Positions 46,113-59,077 of a DNA stretch of 64,000 nucleotides are shown piece by piece; position 1 is the stretch's first letter, and each line of letters opens with the position of its first letter. Source of the DNA: Selaginella tamariscina. Lineage: Eukaryota; Streptophyta; Lycopodiopsida; Selaginellales; Selaginellaceae. Location: positions 124,001 through 188,000 of the forward strand of contig PUQB01000007.1 in NCBI GenBank assembly GCA_003024785.1, read 5' to 3'. The notes under the pieces are model-generated. The model ran no database searches, was not told the origin of the DNA, and worked only from the letters and a program-made list of their open reading frames with translations. The translations under genes and the position numbers were made by a program.

Positions 46113-47140
46113 CGACGGTGGGCTGTCGCCGCCATTCTTCTCAAATGGCTGAGGCAGCACCAGGTTAGTGCTCCTCACGCAACAGATCATCTTGCAGGGG
46201 TTGCCGCCGCTCATCGATCCGGTGTGGGATTCCAAGGCCGCCAAGCTCCAGGAGGGCATCTTCCCCACCCCCTGGTCAAGGAATGCTTGCTGCCCGAGAG
46301 CCACATTGCTTGCTGCTCACAAGATGGCGTGCGTCGTCCACCTCGCAGGTGCCCGCTACTCACTCTCTCCCCCCTGCCTCTCTTGGATCCTGTAGATTTT
46401 CATTAGATCGGTGAGGCACTGAGATCATGGATTCGAGAGGTGCTTAGGAGGACCTTTGCTCAAGGATAACATCGCCACGCTGGTGCTTGAGAGGTCTGCT
46501 TTCTTCTTCGTTTTCTTCGCACAGCAACTTATCCGGACCATATGCACAACCCATTCTATGGCAACCGGCAGCACGGGTGCGTTAGCGACTTGCTCGTTCT
46601 CGGCCGGGCAACCATCGAGGATCGAGGAGGAGGCTGCGGACGGAGAAGGAGCAGCTGCGGGAGGAGAAGCTCCTCCTACTTCAATCTAATGGTAAGCCTT
46701 TTCCGATGCATGCTATGCGGATCTGATACATTTCAATTTGTTTCCGATTGCCCCAAATTTCCTCCTCTTAGCCACGATTTTGTAGTCTGCCTGATTGTGA
46801 TTGTGTGGTTTGTTGGTCTTTCTCTTTGCTTTCATTAGTCTGGTGTTGTCTGACCGGTTGTTGTCCCCGTCCCTAGTAGCCTTGTGCCATGGGTCTATTT
46901 GTGTTTAGGTGCTGAAGCTATGGCTCTTTTGGTCGATGCTGGCTATGCGCTATGAGTTGGTCATTTTTGATCTATAGTTGGAGTCCCTGCGTCTTTTGTG
47001 TGTTGCGTTTGCTTTGCTTTGCTGGCGACTACGACGAGATGTTGTGTCGTGGCTGGCTTTGTCGTTGTGTGCTACGCAAGGACACCAACTACAGATCCCA
47101 ACTCATAGCCAGATCTACATGACTCTGCTAGGTAGTACTT
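46113..47140. other. GC-richer segment of unknown origin
   Basis: Clearly richer in G+C than its neighbours. Plus-strand frames give plausible pieces: LPPLIDPVWDSKAAKLQEGI near 46198-46260, and a charged, leucine-rich stretch RLRTEKEQLREEKLLLLQSN near 46627-46688 that could be coiled coil. Candidate GT-AG borders exist, but I could not assemble one gene. It may be a captured or transferred gene piece or part of a transposon. Confidence 0.3.
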
Positions 47141-48240
47141 AGTGAAGACACATGTGCAATATAAGTAAACACGAGTGTTTTATTAAGTAAACTTTTCAAA
47201 ATTAAATTTAAATAACCCTAAGTACATAACCTTACGAGTACCTCATGAGAATCCATATTAATGAATTTAAGTTGTTCAACTTTTAAATCCCCAAAAGAAC
47301 ATTTCTTAGTCAAGTATGTCAATAACACACTTAATTATGAGACTTAATCTCTCTTGAGTTAGTGCCCAAGGCTTAGCACCCTAACATAAGCATAAGTATA
47401 CTTACTTACTAAAGTAATCAAACCCCTCAGCATTAACCCCATGAGACAACTCTAAAAGATTTGCTTTAATTATTTATACTATTTATCATCTAGTCTAGTG
47501 TCACATCTTCAAAGTGACATTATTTTTCATCGTGTCATAGCCCTTTAAATTTAAGAGTTGCATTGGGTGATATAAATGTGATCTCAAATGTCAACTTTAA
47601 AACTCCTTCCTCAAGGACTTCATAAGAAAAGTTTGACATGGAGGATAAGGTTAAAGACAAGACTTAATTTCTAACCTTTGGAATGTATTGTTTAACAAGA
47701 CCTTCCAAACATCAATTCACCAATATTAAAAGGTAAACTACTTTAAAGATTAAATATATCTCTATTATATAAAAGTTGAAGCAACACAACAAAGGATTAA
47801 AACTTGTGCCACTATAAAAATAATGAGCTTTTATTAAAAACCCAACTTAAAAACCTAATATACCCTACTTTATTTATTTAGCATGAAATGCTGACCCCTT
47901 AATTAAATGAGATGAGTTTTAACTTAATCTAACTTAATCTAACTCTATCAGAGATTTAGTGCAACCCTAAGGTCATATTTAACATGCCAAACTTAAATGT
48001 CAAAATTAAAAAAAATTTTCTAAATGGAAGTACTAACTTCACCATAGTTTCTTGTAAATACATAATAACACCCAGTTGAACCAATCATTAGATATCTAAA
48101 TACACCAAGCTTCTTACAACACTTAAGACTTATCACATAATCAAATAAATAACAATAATTAACTTTCAAAATAAAAGGTGAATCATAATCCTTTCTAAGT
48201 ATTTCAGCATATTTTGTAATAGTCATTCAATTACCCAATC
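47141..48240. repeat. Dispersed AT-rich repeat, copy 3
   Basis: Matches copies at 23480-24545 (TGTTTTATTAAGTAAA, AAGGCTTAGCACCCTAA, TAGTGTCACATCTTC) and, from about 47936, the tandem units at 24830-25560. The combined order is the same, which supports one composite element about 1-2 kb long. No ORF. Confidence 0.6.
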
Positions 48241-48388
48241 AATAATTAGTTTTAACATATCCACATAAAAAAAGCTCTCTTATTAATATTATAATAACAA
48301 TCATCGGGAACTAAGTAAAACATACCTGATTCGCGAAAAGAATATTTGAACAAACCCGGAGGAGAATATACCCACTGGAATGTACTTC

Positions 48389-50845
48389 TTAAGGCACAGG
48401 AGCACTGATTGTTCTCCTGAGTTTTGAACTCCGTAGCTCCGATGGTGGCTTAGGAAGGACATAAGGTGCAAGAATTGAGCTTATGAGGGAAACCGCTGTT
48501 GCTAAGGCAAACGCTGGCATGTCACCTCCGCCAAACAATGCATCAAATGGACCGATTAAAACCGATACTAAGAACTGCATTAGATAAGTTCTTCAAAAGT
48601 TAGGAGTGTGTGTATGTGCGTGTGTAAACATGTATTCACTCAATAAACAAATCTAATCAGTACGCGTCTCCATCACACACACACACACACCTGGGGTAGG
48701 ACAACTCCAAGATTAAGAACTCCTACAAACAATCCTGAAACAAATAGAAATACTTGAGTAATCACATTATGATAGAAATGTCTAATTACTAATTAATCAA
48801 ATATCATTCAATCATTTGATTGATAATGAAACTTACCTTGACCACCACCTGATTGGCCAGCAACGGCAGCAGTAATAGCAAATGGAATACTGTATGTCAC
48901 CTGTAAAGAGAAAACAAAATAAGAATTGTGTGTGCGTGTGCGCGCGTGCCGACGCACAAGATCTGGTGAAAAGGTTATTTATAGAAATGCATACAGACAG
49001 ACATTTAAGTAAACTAAACACAAATACATATGTGTCTGCGTGTGCATCGAATACATATATATCGAAGAACATAAACAGAGAACGTAATGCGAATGTTACA
49101 TGAATTTGTGATTGGCTTTACACATATGATATTAGGTTATTTACATATGTATGGATATGTATAATATGTATCATAGGTGCTACAATATAGAGGACTGTCA
49201 ATGGAAACACATTCTATATTATGTGTGAGAGCTGGTGTGAATGTCTACATGAGGGTGTATATTGCCCTATAATATTAATGGGTTTGCTTTGACGTGTATG
49301 CATTAGAAATGTAAAGAATGTACATTCAGAAATGCATATTTACACACGTACCGCAAGTGGGGCTCCAAGGAATGTGAAGAACAAAACTGCTGCAACTCGG
49401 ATGCCCTTTGGAGGAAGACTAGAGGCTGCATGTTTCATGACAACTGAAATCACGACTGCTGCTGAGAAACAGCACGCCATTATAAAGTTTCCCAAGGACC
49501 ACACATTCTTTGCCTTAAGCCTCCTGGTATATACTATATGTTAGTAGACACACAAATGCAAACAGGTGAATCAGATACTATTACAATAAATGACATAAAT
49601 GGTTGCATAAGAGTATAATAAATACAATACCAACTCATACTTGCCTGCAGAGAGGTTCAATACTCAAAGAGGTAAGTCCGAGTATTATGGAGTTCAGCAT
49701 GAGACCGAAAGACCCCAGACGGACACCCTTATCATACAATATTGAGGTTTTTGAATCCGGTTCTCCTTTGTAAACTTCTCTACCCATCCAATCTGTACAT
49801 AAAAACACACACGCCCACCCACACACACACGATATATGTAGAACATGCTGTTAATATTAGGAATTTGCTTACCGGTATTGAACAGCAAGAATGGATACCA
49901 AGCTATCCATGTCATGGCAGTTATGAGCAACACACACCACATATCCCTTGGAAGATCCCTCAATGTATAAAGCAGTTGCCAAAAAAAAAGCCTCTGGTTC
50001 CTGTATATACACAATATATATACAACAGATTCTCACGTTATTAACAATGAATTAAACTGAAGAATATCTCACAGATTGGTTATTCATATGCATTTAGAAC
50101 AATATGATATTCATTTATTTACTTACCTGTATAATGGAGTCGTTTCTTCGCAGGGGAGCGCCTTCATCACCTTCTGGCTTTGATTCCTCGTCATCATTGT
50201 TATCGTCATTAATATTAATATCTATAAAAAAGCTTGTCAAATAAAGCGATATCCTGATATTGGCATCTATCTAATTCTAACAACTAGTATTAATATTATT
50301 ACATACACATATTATACATATAAAAACTATAGCATGCATACACAACGTACCCACACAAACTGGAACACATGGACATTACCGTCAGGGATGATTAAAGGTG
50401 TTGTTACATTGGCTTCAGGTTTATATGGAATTTCATCAGCAGCAGTTATGCTCAAAATAGTTGTAATTACCAACAGTATCACATCAATAACAAATGCCGA
50501 TTTAAGATTTGAACATGGCCGATCACCTGAAATATTATTTAAGAACTACTCAAATTAACAAAACACACACACATATGTATATAATTATGTATGGATATTC
50601 TCACATGCTGTGGTTCTTGTGAAAGGCATGATCGATTCCCAGTTGCTGTATGATCCTGCTGCATACCCCAATACATTTCCTATCGAGAGGAAGAGTGAGA
50701 AGAAAGCGTTCGCTCGCCTTGTTCTCCTATAATCCTTCCCTATATTATAAACGTATATCAGCTAATAAGTATTTGAATAATAAAAACGAATGTATGTATT
50801 TATGTATGTATGTATATGTATGTATGTGGTGTGTGTATGTGTATA

Positions 50846-50917
<72 letters not shown>

Positions 50918-50989
50918 CGTGTGTGTGCATACATACCCCTACACGCACATATCACACATTTATAATGTAAAATCTAATCAGTTAATATC

Positions 50990-51039
<50 letters not shown>

Positions 51040-51250
51040 ATATGGATATTAACAAGCATGGACGCACACGCACGCACACACACACACACAAAGATATGCT
51101 ACAGATACAACACTACTGAAATCAGAATGAAGAGAAGTGTAGGACTCAAGCACAGGTTTAAAGCAAAGGCGAATGATTCGTATACATAAAATCAACTTTG
51201 AATATTGAATTCATGATAACACTACACTCCCACTGCTATACATGCATAAT

Positions 51251-51283
<33 letters not shown>

Positions 51284-52352
51284 TAATATAATTATATATA
51301 TTAAAAACATATGTGTATATGTTACTGGATTCTGTTGACGTAGATGCATGCACATGATACACATTATGCATATACTATAAGAACAAAATTAAGATGAGGA
51401 AACCTACATGACACGCATATTGTAAGATTTACATCATAGGTTACGCGTGAACCGAAACCGTCAAACACGAAGTAACCCATCCACGGAACAGACAATTCTA
51501 TACTTACCACACCGTACGGAGGAGTTCCGATACACACACACACGCACAACACACACACACACATATATAATACTCAATCTGATATGAACAATACGCATTC
51601 TGCATTGTAAAATATTTCAGATCACATGACACATACACATTGTAAATTGTAAACGTTACGTATGAACCAATGAATGCCCGTACTTATCGCACCGTACGGA
51701 CCCAACGTGTTCCACGCATTCAGATGAAGAACAAGTGAATACGTACCGCATAGATCCGCGAGCAAGGCGCGGCACGGCCCCTGTAGAGTGTTGTTGGCGA
51801 GATCCAGCAGCCAGAATCCAGTGACGAACAAGATGATCGCCCTCGGCCGGTGCGTGAGTGTGTCCCCCAACATGTACCCGAAATCCGCTGCGAAACTGAT
51901 GACGAAGATCGCACACATGACCACTATCGCCCCTCCCAGTATGAACGGCCTTCTCCGTCCCCATTTCAGCTGATGAACAAAGAAAAATGCTAATTTTACA
52001 CGAGAATACACGAAGTGTTCCGCGGGAAAATCTTCGAGAACACGAAGAAAAATGCGATTTTTGCACATGTTCTTTGAGAAAATGCGAGACTACATACCGT
52101 ACATCTGTCGCTGTAGTATCCTGCAACCGGCTGCACGAACATCCCCGAGATCGGACCGCACAGCCAGATATATCCTGCGTACTCATGAGGGATCCCGAGC
52201 TCCTGGACATATGGCGTGAGGAGCGACGTCTGAAGCGCCCAGCCGAATTGTACTCCCAATGCGACCGAAGCAACTCGTGCAAGACCCCGCATTGGAACCC
52301 TCTTCCTCGGCGGCTCATGATTCTGTGAAGTGGCGAATAACCCATCCGCCAT
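48389..52352 (-). CDS. SUT: Sucrose/H+ symporter, SUT/SUC family
   Basis: Plasma- or vacuolar-membrane proton-coupled sucrose transporter of the GPH/MFS superfamily. Eleven exons, all with GT-AG borders and matching phases: 52352-52098, 51969-51747, 50739-50605, 50526-50380, 50221-50127, 50000-49873, 49792-49641, 49523-49352, 48900-48837, 48734-48691 and 48574-48389, about 530 codons, the usual length, with no frame break. Family signatures: [24 protein letters not shown], the conserved WGRRRPFI loop, [48 protein letters not shown] and a C-terminal LRRTISAP. The acidic central loop (exon 5, [16 protein letters not shown]) is between helices 6 and 7. Intron 2 is about 1 kb and full of microsatellites. 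SUT subtype not determined. Confidence 0.94.
50849..50909. repeat. (TA)n(GA)n compound microsatellite in SUT intron 3-side sequence
   Basis: An AT run of about 14 units joined to a GA run of about 16 units, inside the large SUT intron between exons 2 and 3. Confidence 0.9.
50993..51036. repeat. (TC)n microsatellite in the large SUT intron
   Basis: About 22 TC units, 84 bases from the GA run at 50877-50909. The opposed GA and TC runs could pair as a hairpin in the transcript. Confidence 0.9.
51250..51300. repeat. (AT)n tract in the large SUT intron
   Basis: Alternating AT over about 50 bases with two small interruptions. Confidence 0.85.
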
Positions 52353-53079
52353 AGCAGATCGATCGTTCTAGCTCCGAATCGCCTTAGCTCAAAAAGATCC
52401 AGCCGATTCCTTGACCGGCGATTAAAAAACCCTAAAAACAGGGGATGAACCCTAATCTAATAAAAAGATATTTGAGGTTTTTCAAAATTTCGAACTGTTT
52501 ACGGGCGCCAGCGCGTACGGACATCCACCGCCTCTACTGCAATATCGCGCCAGCTGGCAGTCTGCTAGCCAATAGTTCTCCGCCAATCATCGTCCCCAGT
52601 ACACATTCCGTTGCCACGTCATGTACGATTATAAGCAATAATACAATTTTCGTTCATAAGTAAATAAAATCAAAAAAAAGTCCACGTGGTTTACAAATGC
52701 CACACGACATATACGTATATATTCTATATGCTTATCCTATAGTACATGCAATGTACACGCTACACATGTATACATGTGTGTGTGTGTACATACATAAGAA
52801 TACCATGTTCCTTAACGACAATAATTGGTTGCCAATTGTTTATTATATATTATCTATCTATCATAATATATAAATACATATTACATATTATATACAAACA
52901 AAATCTGTTTGCCACATAGACTTTTGTTTGTTTGTTATAATAATACACTACGTGTGTTGCATATGAATTGTATACTATACGTTAGGTAAATAAAAAATCT
53001 ATTAAATAGCACATGTTACTTGTTTTCATATATACGTCAAGACACTCTTTGTGACTATCTTAGGCAGTTATGTGAAGTA

Positions 53080-53117
<38 letters not shown>

Positions 53118-53521
53118 GCATATGTCTCTTAATTATATTTAAACTTATAATTTACGCTAAAGAAACCTGTTACATCTGTAATTTTAACTCATTATTGTCA
53201 CGTTGTAATTAATAACATTTGTCCAACTCATAACCTCATTGTTTGACTTTCCATCATGTTTATATGTATTGTTCCTATATGTAATATATACATCATGTGT
53301 AATGGTAGTTAATGTGGCCTATCAGACACACAGACACACCCATGTGTGTGTGTGTCCTTGTAATTACAATATACATATATTTAATAATGTAAATCCTTTA
53401 TATAATAGAATAAATTATCTCTTACCAACACATAACATGAGGAAAGCCACAATATTATCCACACACAAGTAAAAAATAAAAATAAGAATAAAAAATCAAA
53501 AGATTGAAATACCTTGATGAA
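52353..53521. other. Intergenic, SUT 5' side to CPA 3' side
   Basis: 52353-52440 is probably the SUT 5' UTR and promoter. The rest is AT-rich with a CA run near 53080-53103. No gene seen. Confidence 0.55.
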
Positions 53522-53845
53522 TCACTTGCTTAATTCTTTGGTGACCTCTCTTGATAAACTTAGTTGCAGTGCATTGTTCCAAGCAAATAACGTTCGGGTA
53601 ACTGGGAGTTTACGGCGTAGCTCCTGCAAAAAACACACATTAAGTATATACGCACGCACCCACGCATACACATACATCCAAGATATACTATTTTATATGT
53701 TAGTATAGTATTTATATTAAATAACGTCACTTGTTATTTTATATGTTACTGTAGCATATATCAAATATATATGCTACAGGTTAATGTGTAGATTACCTTG
53801 AAGGTGTTATCAGACAACTTCGAGTAGGAATCCTACAAAGAGAAA

Positions 53846-53886
<41 letters not shown>

Positions 53887-53889
53887 CTC

Positions 53890-53928
<39 letters not shown>

Positions 53929-54630
53929 ATATGAAACACGACGTACCTCGAGACTGAGAAGTACTCAGACTCTTGATGTCGTATTATTTACAATGGCAGA
54001 TGCTACGTCCACAGGGCTCTATATAAGACAGAAATAAAAGTAAAATATGTAGATAATTTTTTAAGAATAATAAACAAAATAAAAAATATGGAAAAGGATA
54101 TACTGCAAATCTATGAGGGACCAACCTGCAGTTACGGTGGAATCGGAGGTTTCGTATTTTGTGTCGAGTTGCACGTTACCTTCCTCAAAATAATGTGCAT
54201 TCACCTTCACATAAAATGAATTTTAATTTATCATTCAAATAATTATTAAACTCATTATTAGAATATAAATTAGTAGATTAACATTAATCATAAATATTTT
54301 AAAGACTTTCTTATAATCATTTAATTTCGCAATAAAACTAAGATGGTTTGTTGATATTAACTAAAATATCATTACTGATCAAATAACGTACCATTATATT
54401 TAAAGAATTTATCATATATTATTTTATAGTTTTGGGAGTTAAGTTCATATTAAAGCTTTCAACTTACGTGTATCTCTCCACTCAAATCCACCTGTTGAAG
54501 CTCCTGGTTTACCTGTATTTTCCAAACAGACCTCCAGGATCCACTACTGCATGAAGTAATAAAACCATTAATATCGATAAATATACATGCATTCTTGTCC
54601 CTCTCTCCGGTTTTCTCTCTCTCCATATAT

Positions 54631-54695
<65 letters not shown>

Positions 54696-56982
54696 CACCA
54701 CGCATGAACATATTATACAAACATGAATAACCAGCTTGTTAATGTTTGCATGTATTACATAATAGGAAACAGTATTGCATACACCAATGTTAGCATTAAT
54801 ATGATTTAATGAACTGACCAGAAATTTTGATGACTTATTTTTGATGCAGAGATCAAAGCCGTGAACTCAAAAGGTTCATCGTCCTCCTGCCAGGTTGTAC
54901 ATTATATGCTATATGTATAAGCAATTATCTGGTACGTGTGTGACTGCTAGGTGCACGTGTGCACGTATATGGACATAGACACTAACGTACTATAAAGTTA
55001 GATATGAACGTGCAGGTGTGTGTGTACGGAGAGAGAGAGAAATCAACGTATATCTACCTCAACAGCAGCTCCATCTGAGCAGTATACAGCACAACACCCT
55101 TTAGGAAAGGCTTCTTCTACATATTTTATAACCTCAGCATCCACAGCAGCCCTGTAGTTTAATTTAATCACATTATTTAATATATCACATTTAGTATATT
55201 AAATGGTGATCTATATTATTACTGATTATTAGCATTAGTTTAATATCACATATTTGCTTAAATGAATAATAGTGATAACATATCATAAGTTACCTGTATT
55301 CTTCAACAAATCCAGATGGCAATTCTTCATCTTTCGCAGGACGAACTTCTATACATTTCTGCATGTAATAATTTGTAAATAAATTTGAGCAACTCTGTGT
55401 GTGTGTGTTACCTGTTGAATGTGGTCCACTCCTGCTACTTGAGCTGTTCGAGGATCGAGGTAATGTGCTGGACCGACCATTCCACATCTGCTAACAAGCA
55501 CCTGTCAGCAAATTGCTCCTGCACATCAGGAAAACTTACATATATATACATATGTACATATATACTAGATGTGCATATCTATGTGTATGAATCTATTTGT
55601 ACGTACACATACAGATAGTGTACGTGTATGTATGTATTTCTGCTACCGTCGCGGGTCCTTACACGCCCAGCGAGCCAGCAACGGCGGATTCCCGCGCGCG
55701 CGTGTGAATCATTTAATATATAACATTTCTACTTAGTTACCAAAAATTTCCATAAATCACAGATTTTCTGATCATAGCGTATCTAAAACTCTGTTTTTTC
55801 AAATATGCACAAACAAGCGCAGGTGCACTATCTATTTATGTAAATATATACACAGACACGGTCACTATTTTAAGCGCAAACACATATGCATAAGAGTACA
55901 TACATACGTGTGTTTGTGTGCTATACACAGCTTTATATATTACAGCACCTGTCCACTACGATCTGGCAAATCAAGGCACAGGATTTGATCCATGTTGTAG
56001 ACAGGAAAGGCTTCCTTAGCCGCTAGATCAAACAACTTTTCACTACCCAGAATCTTCTGCACATCTGAAACAAGAAAGACGTCGTATTCGAGCTATAATA
56101 TGCATTTAGATATAGTTTCAAATATTATTTAGCATGGCAACATGATAACAATAATGAGTGTGTTCTATACCGACTCTATATATGGTGTTCATGTATAATA
56201 CATACACATACATACATACATACATAGAACACCATAACGATAATGCGCTTAACATGCTAATATAATAGTATTCGACATAATTATGCATTTACATGGTTTG
56301 ACAAGTGCAACAAATATTTCCAAAGTGATTACTTAAATTCTAAAGTTTAGCATATGAAATAATTCAGATGAAATTATAAATAATAGCAAGTTGGGAATGT
56401 TTATCGCAATATTATAACACAATTATGCACTTATCCCAAAACTGAAGAAAAAACTGATTAACAAGATATACATTTTCGTAATATATTATAAATTATTCTA
56501 TTGTAGTGTATGTCTATACTATTATATATTACACATACTAGTGTGTGTCCTTGTGTGACATGTGTATTATTAACTATAATACATGACAGCTTCCGTGTGT
56601 ACGATGCATTTAAGAACATGATAGTTACCATTTGAAAGATAACTTCGAAATTTTCTGAGTAATTAACTTTGTGCTATAAACAATAATCCCATGGAAGTTT
56701 GCTTATATTCAACACAGTATTAAAATAAAATTATGGATATAGTTTCAAGTAATGCCTTAATATACATGCATGTATGTGTTTTAATATTTTGCGCACAACC
56801 ATATTAACGCATTACAACCTTCGGATCCAAATAGTTGCGCAATTTTACACATACATTCTTATACAGATCCAGTGAAATTTCGTACCTTTGGCGACCTCTT
56901 GGATCTGACCAGGTGGTGAATGCAGCAGAAACCACTTCGCAATGCCTACCTTGTGCTCATCAGACAGCTGCTCGCCCTCCAT
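53522..56982 (-). CDS. CPA: F-actin-capping protein subunit alpha
   Basis: One half of the CapZ heterodimer that binds actin-filament barbed ends. Eleven exons: 56982-56886, 56064-55949, 55501-55412, 55358-55294, 55151-55058, 54886-54819, 54546-54468, 54204-54126, 54019-53948, 53832-53797 and 53623-53522, about 300 codons as expected. Signatures: LSDEHKVGIAKWFLLHSPPG at the start, EAFPVYNMDQILCLDLP, HYLDPRTAQVAGVDH, GSWRSVW, NAHYFEEGNVQLDTKYE and the actin-binding C-terminal tail LRRKLPVTRTLFAWNN with LSREVTKEL. Exon 9 has one apparent one-base insertion near 53985; the alternative frame gives RHQESEYFSVS, matching the family's RHHESEYLASLE. Splice borders are all good, so it is probably functional and the indel may be an assembly error. 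Confidence 0.92.
53851..53926. repeat. (TC)n(GT)n compound microsatellite in CPA intron 9
   Basis: About 19 TC units with one break, then about 18 GT units, just before the exon 9 border on the plus strand. Confidence 0.9.
54645..54695. repeat. (GA)n microsatellite in CPA intron 6
   Basis: About 25 GA units with one slip, preceded by a short TA run. Confidence 0.9.
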
Positions 56983-57056
56983 TCTCAAGAACCCTAATCA
57001 CGCCCGCCCGTGATTTAGGGCTTAAAAACACTAGAATTTATTACTCTAATTACATT

Positions 57057-57338
57057 ATCTCAAAATGCCCATATTAACTTTCAGTTAAATTTATCATTAA
57101 AACCTACTTATATTATATACCATTTACCATTGTATATCCGTATATATTTACCATTATATGTATGTGTGTTATTAAATATGATTAAAGCCAATTTGGAACT
57201 ACCTTCGCAACTTAAAAATTTTACAACACATTAACTGTTCTAAACTCTAATTACAGAGCTTCCAAAGTCAATTTTAACATAAGCAGAAGCCAATATCAGT
57301 TCATTAATGGTACTATATAAGCACACCCTCCATGATAT
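57057..57338. repeat. CPA-GMC intergenic block, inverted at 1-387
   Basis: Contains the GMC promoter with TATATAA at 57314-57320. The reverse complement of this block opens the window. The end nearest the GMC gene is the most conserved, which fits duplication together with that gene. Confidence 0.85.
57314..57320 (+). promoter_or_regulatory. TATA box of the GMC oxidoreductase gene
   Basis: TATATAA 40 bases before the ATG at 57360; conserved in the inverted copy at 20-26. Confidence 0.6.
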
Positions 57339-57359
57339 CCCAAAACAGGTGAAGGAGCA

Positions 57360-59077
57360 ATGGCAATGGCAGGCTACTTCAGTCTAGCTGTCACTCTTGT
57401 GCTCTTCTTCTCTCTCACTGCTGGTACATTTTTATTATTTCTCAATCTAGTTACTGCTTATTAATCCTTGTTTTGTTAGCTTACAAGTTTCCATTCATGA
57501 ACGAATCGAGTTTTATCGACCCACATAAGAAATACGACTATATCATTGTTGGAGGCGGTACTGCAGGCTGTGCATTAGCAGCAACACTGTCGGACAAGTT
57601 CAAAGTTCTTGTACTGGAGCGTGGTGGATCACCATACGAAAACCCACTCGTAATGCGTGAAGAAAATTTCTTCCTTGCCTTTCTAGATCCAGCTTCTCAG
57701 TCGTTTATTTCCACCGATGGCGTGGTTAATGCACGAGGAAGAGTTCTAGGTGGTGGAAGTACTATCAATGCAGGTGTGTGTGCGTGTGCGTGTCTGTGTG
57801 TGTGTGTGAGAGAGAGAGAGCAACTTGGCTTTGGTTAATAGGCTTTTACGACCGTGCACCACCCTCTGAGATAGAGCAGCTAGGTCTGGATCCTGCTAGG
57901 GTTAACGAGTCATACACATGGGTTGAAAACATGGTCGTTTCCAAGCCAACACTGGGTCCTTTCCAGACAGCTTTTCACAGGGTCTAGTTGAGATCGGTGT
58001 GACGCCGGACAACGGTGTAACTTATGAGCATCCACAGGGAACCAAGACGGGCGGTTCACTGTTTGATGATCAACCCTCTTCCGACTTGCTGGCTTATGCA
58101 AATCCCAACAACATTCAAGTTCTACTCCATGCAACTGTTAGAAAGATCATCTTTCAAAACCCTGGTACGTCGTGTGAGAGAGTGCGCGCGCGTGTGTGTT
58201 AAATGTTTTCTGCTTTTGTAGCCGAGTACGGCTTTGTAATGGGCCGTCCTGTTTTGCCAAGAGCTGTGGGAGTAGAGTTCACAGACATCCTAGGAACGAG
58301 GTTTACCATCGGCCTTACCATAAACCGGAGAGTGAGGTAATCGTGTCCGCCGGACTCCTCAGTTGCTGATGTTGAACGGGGTTGGACCGAGGAAGGACCT
58401 GGAGGAGATGGGCGTCAAAGTGGTTGTCGACTTACCCGGCGTCGGTAAGGATATTGCAGACAATCCGTCGGTAAGGCTGTATGTGCCTTCCCCGTCTCCA
58501 GTGGAGGTATCTCTCGTTAAAGTCGCCGGTATTACCTCGTTCGGTAGCTACATAGAGTCTCTCAGTGGTCGCCACCACCGATATCTCCGACAATCCACTG
58601 GTGACGTTCAACTACTACCAAGACCCGGCCGACCTGGAGATATGCATTGGAGGGCTGAACAAGGTGGAGGAGTTACTCATGTCCAAGAGCATGATGTCTT
58701 TTGTGTTTGATATCCAGGCTTTGCCATCTGGTGGAGTGGTCTCGGTTGCCGCACGTAAGTCGGTTTTACTGCCTTCGGCTCTCCTGAATGGAACTCTTGG
58801 TTACTACTTGAACATTGTTACCATGTGGCATTAGCATGGTAGTTGCCGTGTTGGTCAGGCGGTTGATCCTGAGTACCGTCTATTGGGAGTAGAGGGTGTG
58901 CAACTTGTGGATAGTTCTGTCCCGGGGCTAACCCTCAAGCCACCTTCATTATGTTTGAGAGGTAATGTATATCTAGTATACGTGTATGATGGATGTACGA
59001 TGGGTTTTATTTGTGCAGGTAGGTACATGGGGTTGAAAATCACTGAGGTACATGCAACTCTTTTGATTGCTAACTAA
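57360..59077 (+). pseudogene. GMC oxidoreductase (mandelonitrile lyase / HOTHEAD-like), disabled
   Basis: Secreted FAD-dependent alcohol oxidoreductase family. Exons are about 57360-57423 (signal peptide MAMAGYFSLAVTLVLFFSLTA), 57480-57773, 57842-58164, 58222-58961 and 59023-59077. The FAD fold YIIVGGGTAGCALAATLS, then LVLERGG, and the GMC signature RVLGGGSTINAG are intact. Damage follows: a frame break near 57976, another near 58350 by VIVSAG, an internal loss of roughly 80-100 residues after ESLSG (58565), a TAG stop at about 58832 inside the catalytic W-H-x-H-G motif, and a frame break near 58927 in the PG.NPQAT motif. It cannot be active. Its likely twin lies beyond the left window edge. 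Confidence 0.85.

Noticed and set aside
50790-51119. ORFs rich in VCVCV, IYIYI and RERERE
   Set aside because: They translate GT, TA and GA microsatellites in an intron; not proteins.
51656-52345. 229-residue minus-strand ORF overlapping SUT exons 1 and 2
   Set aside because: It runs through the SUT intron in another frame and has no family features. The SUT frame explains the region.
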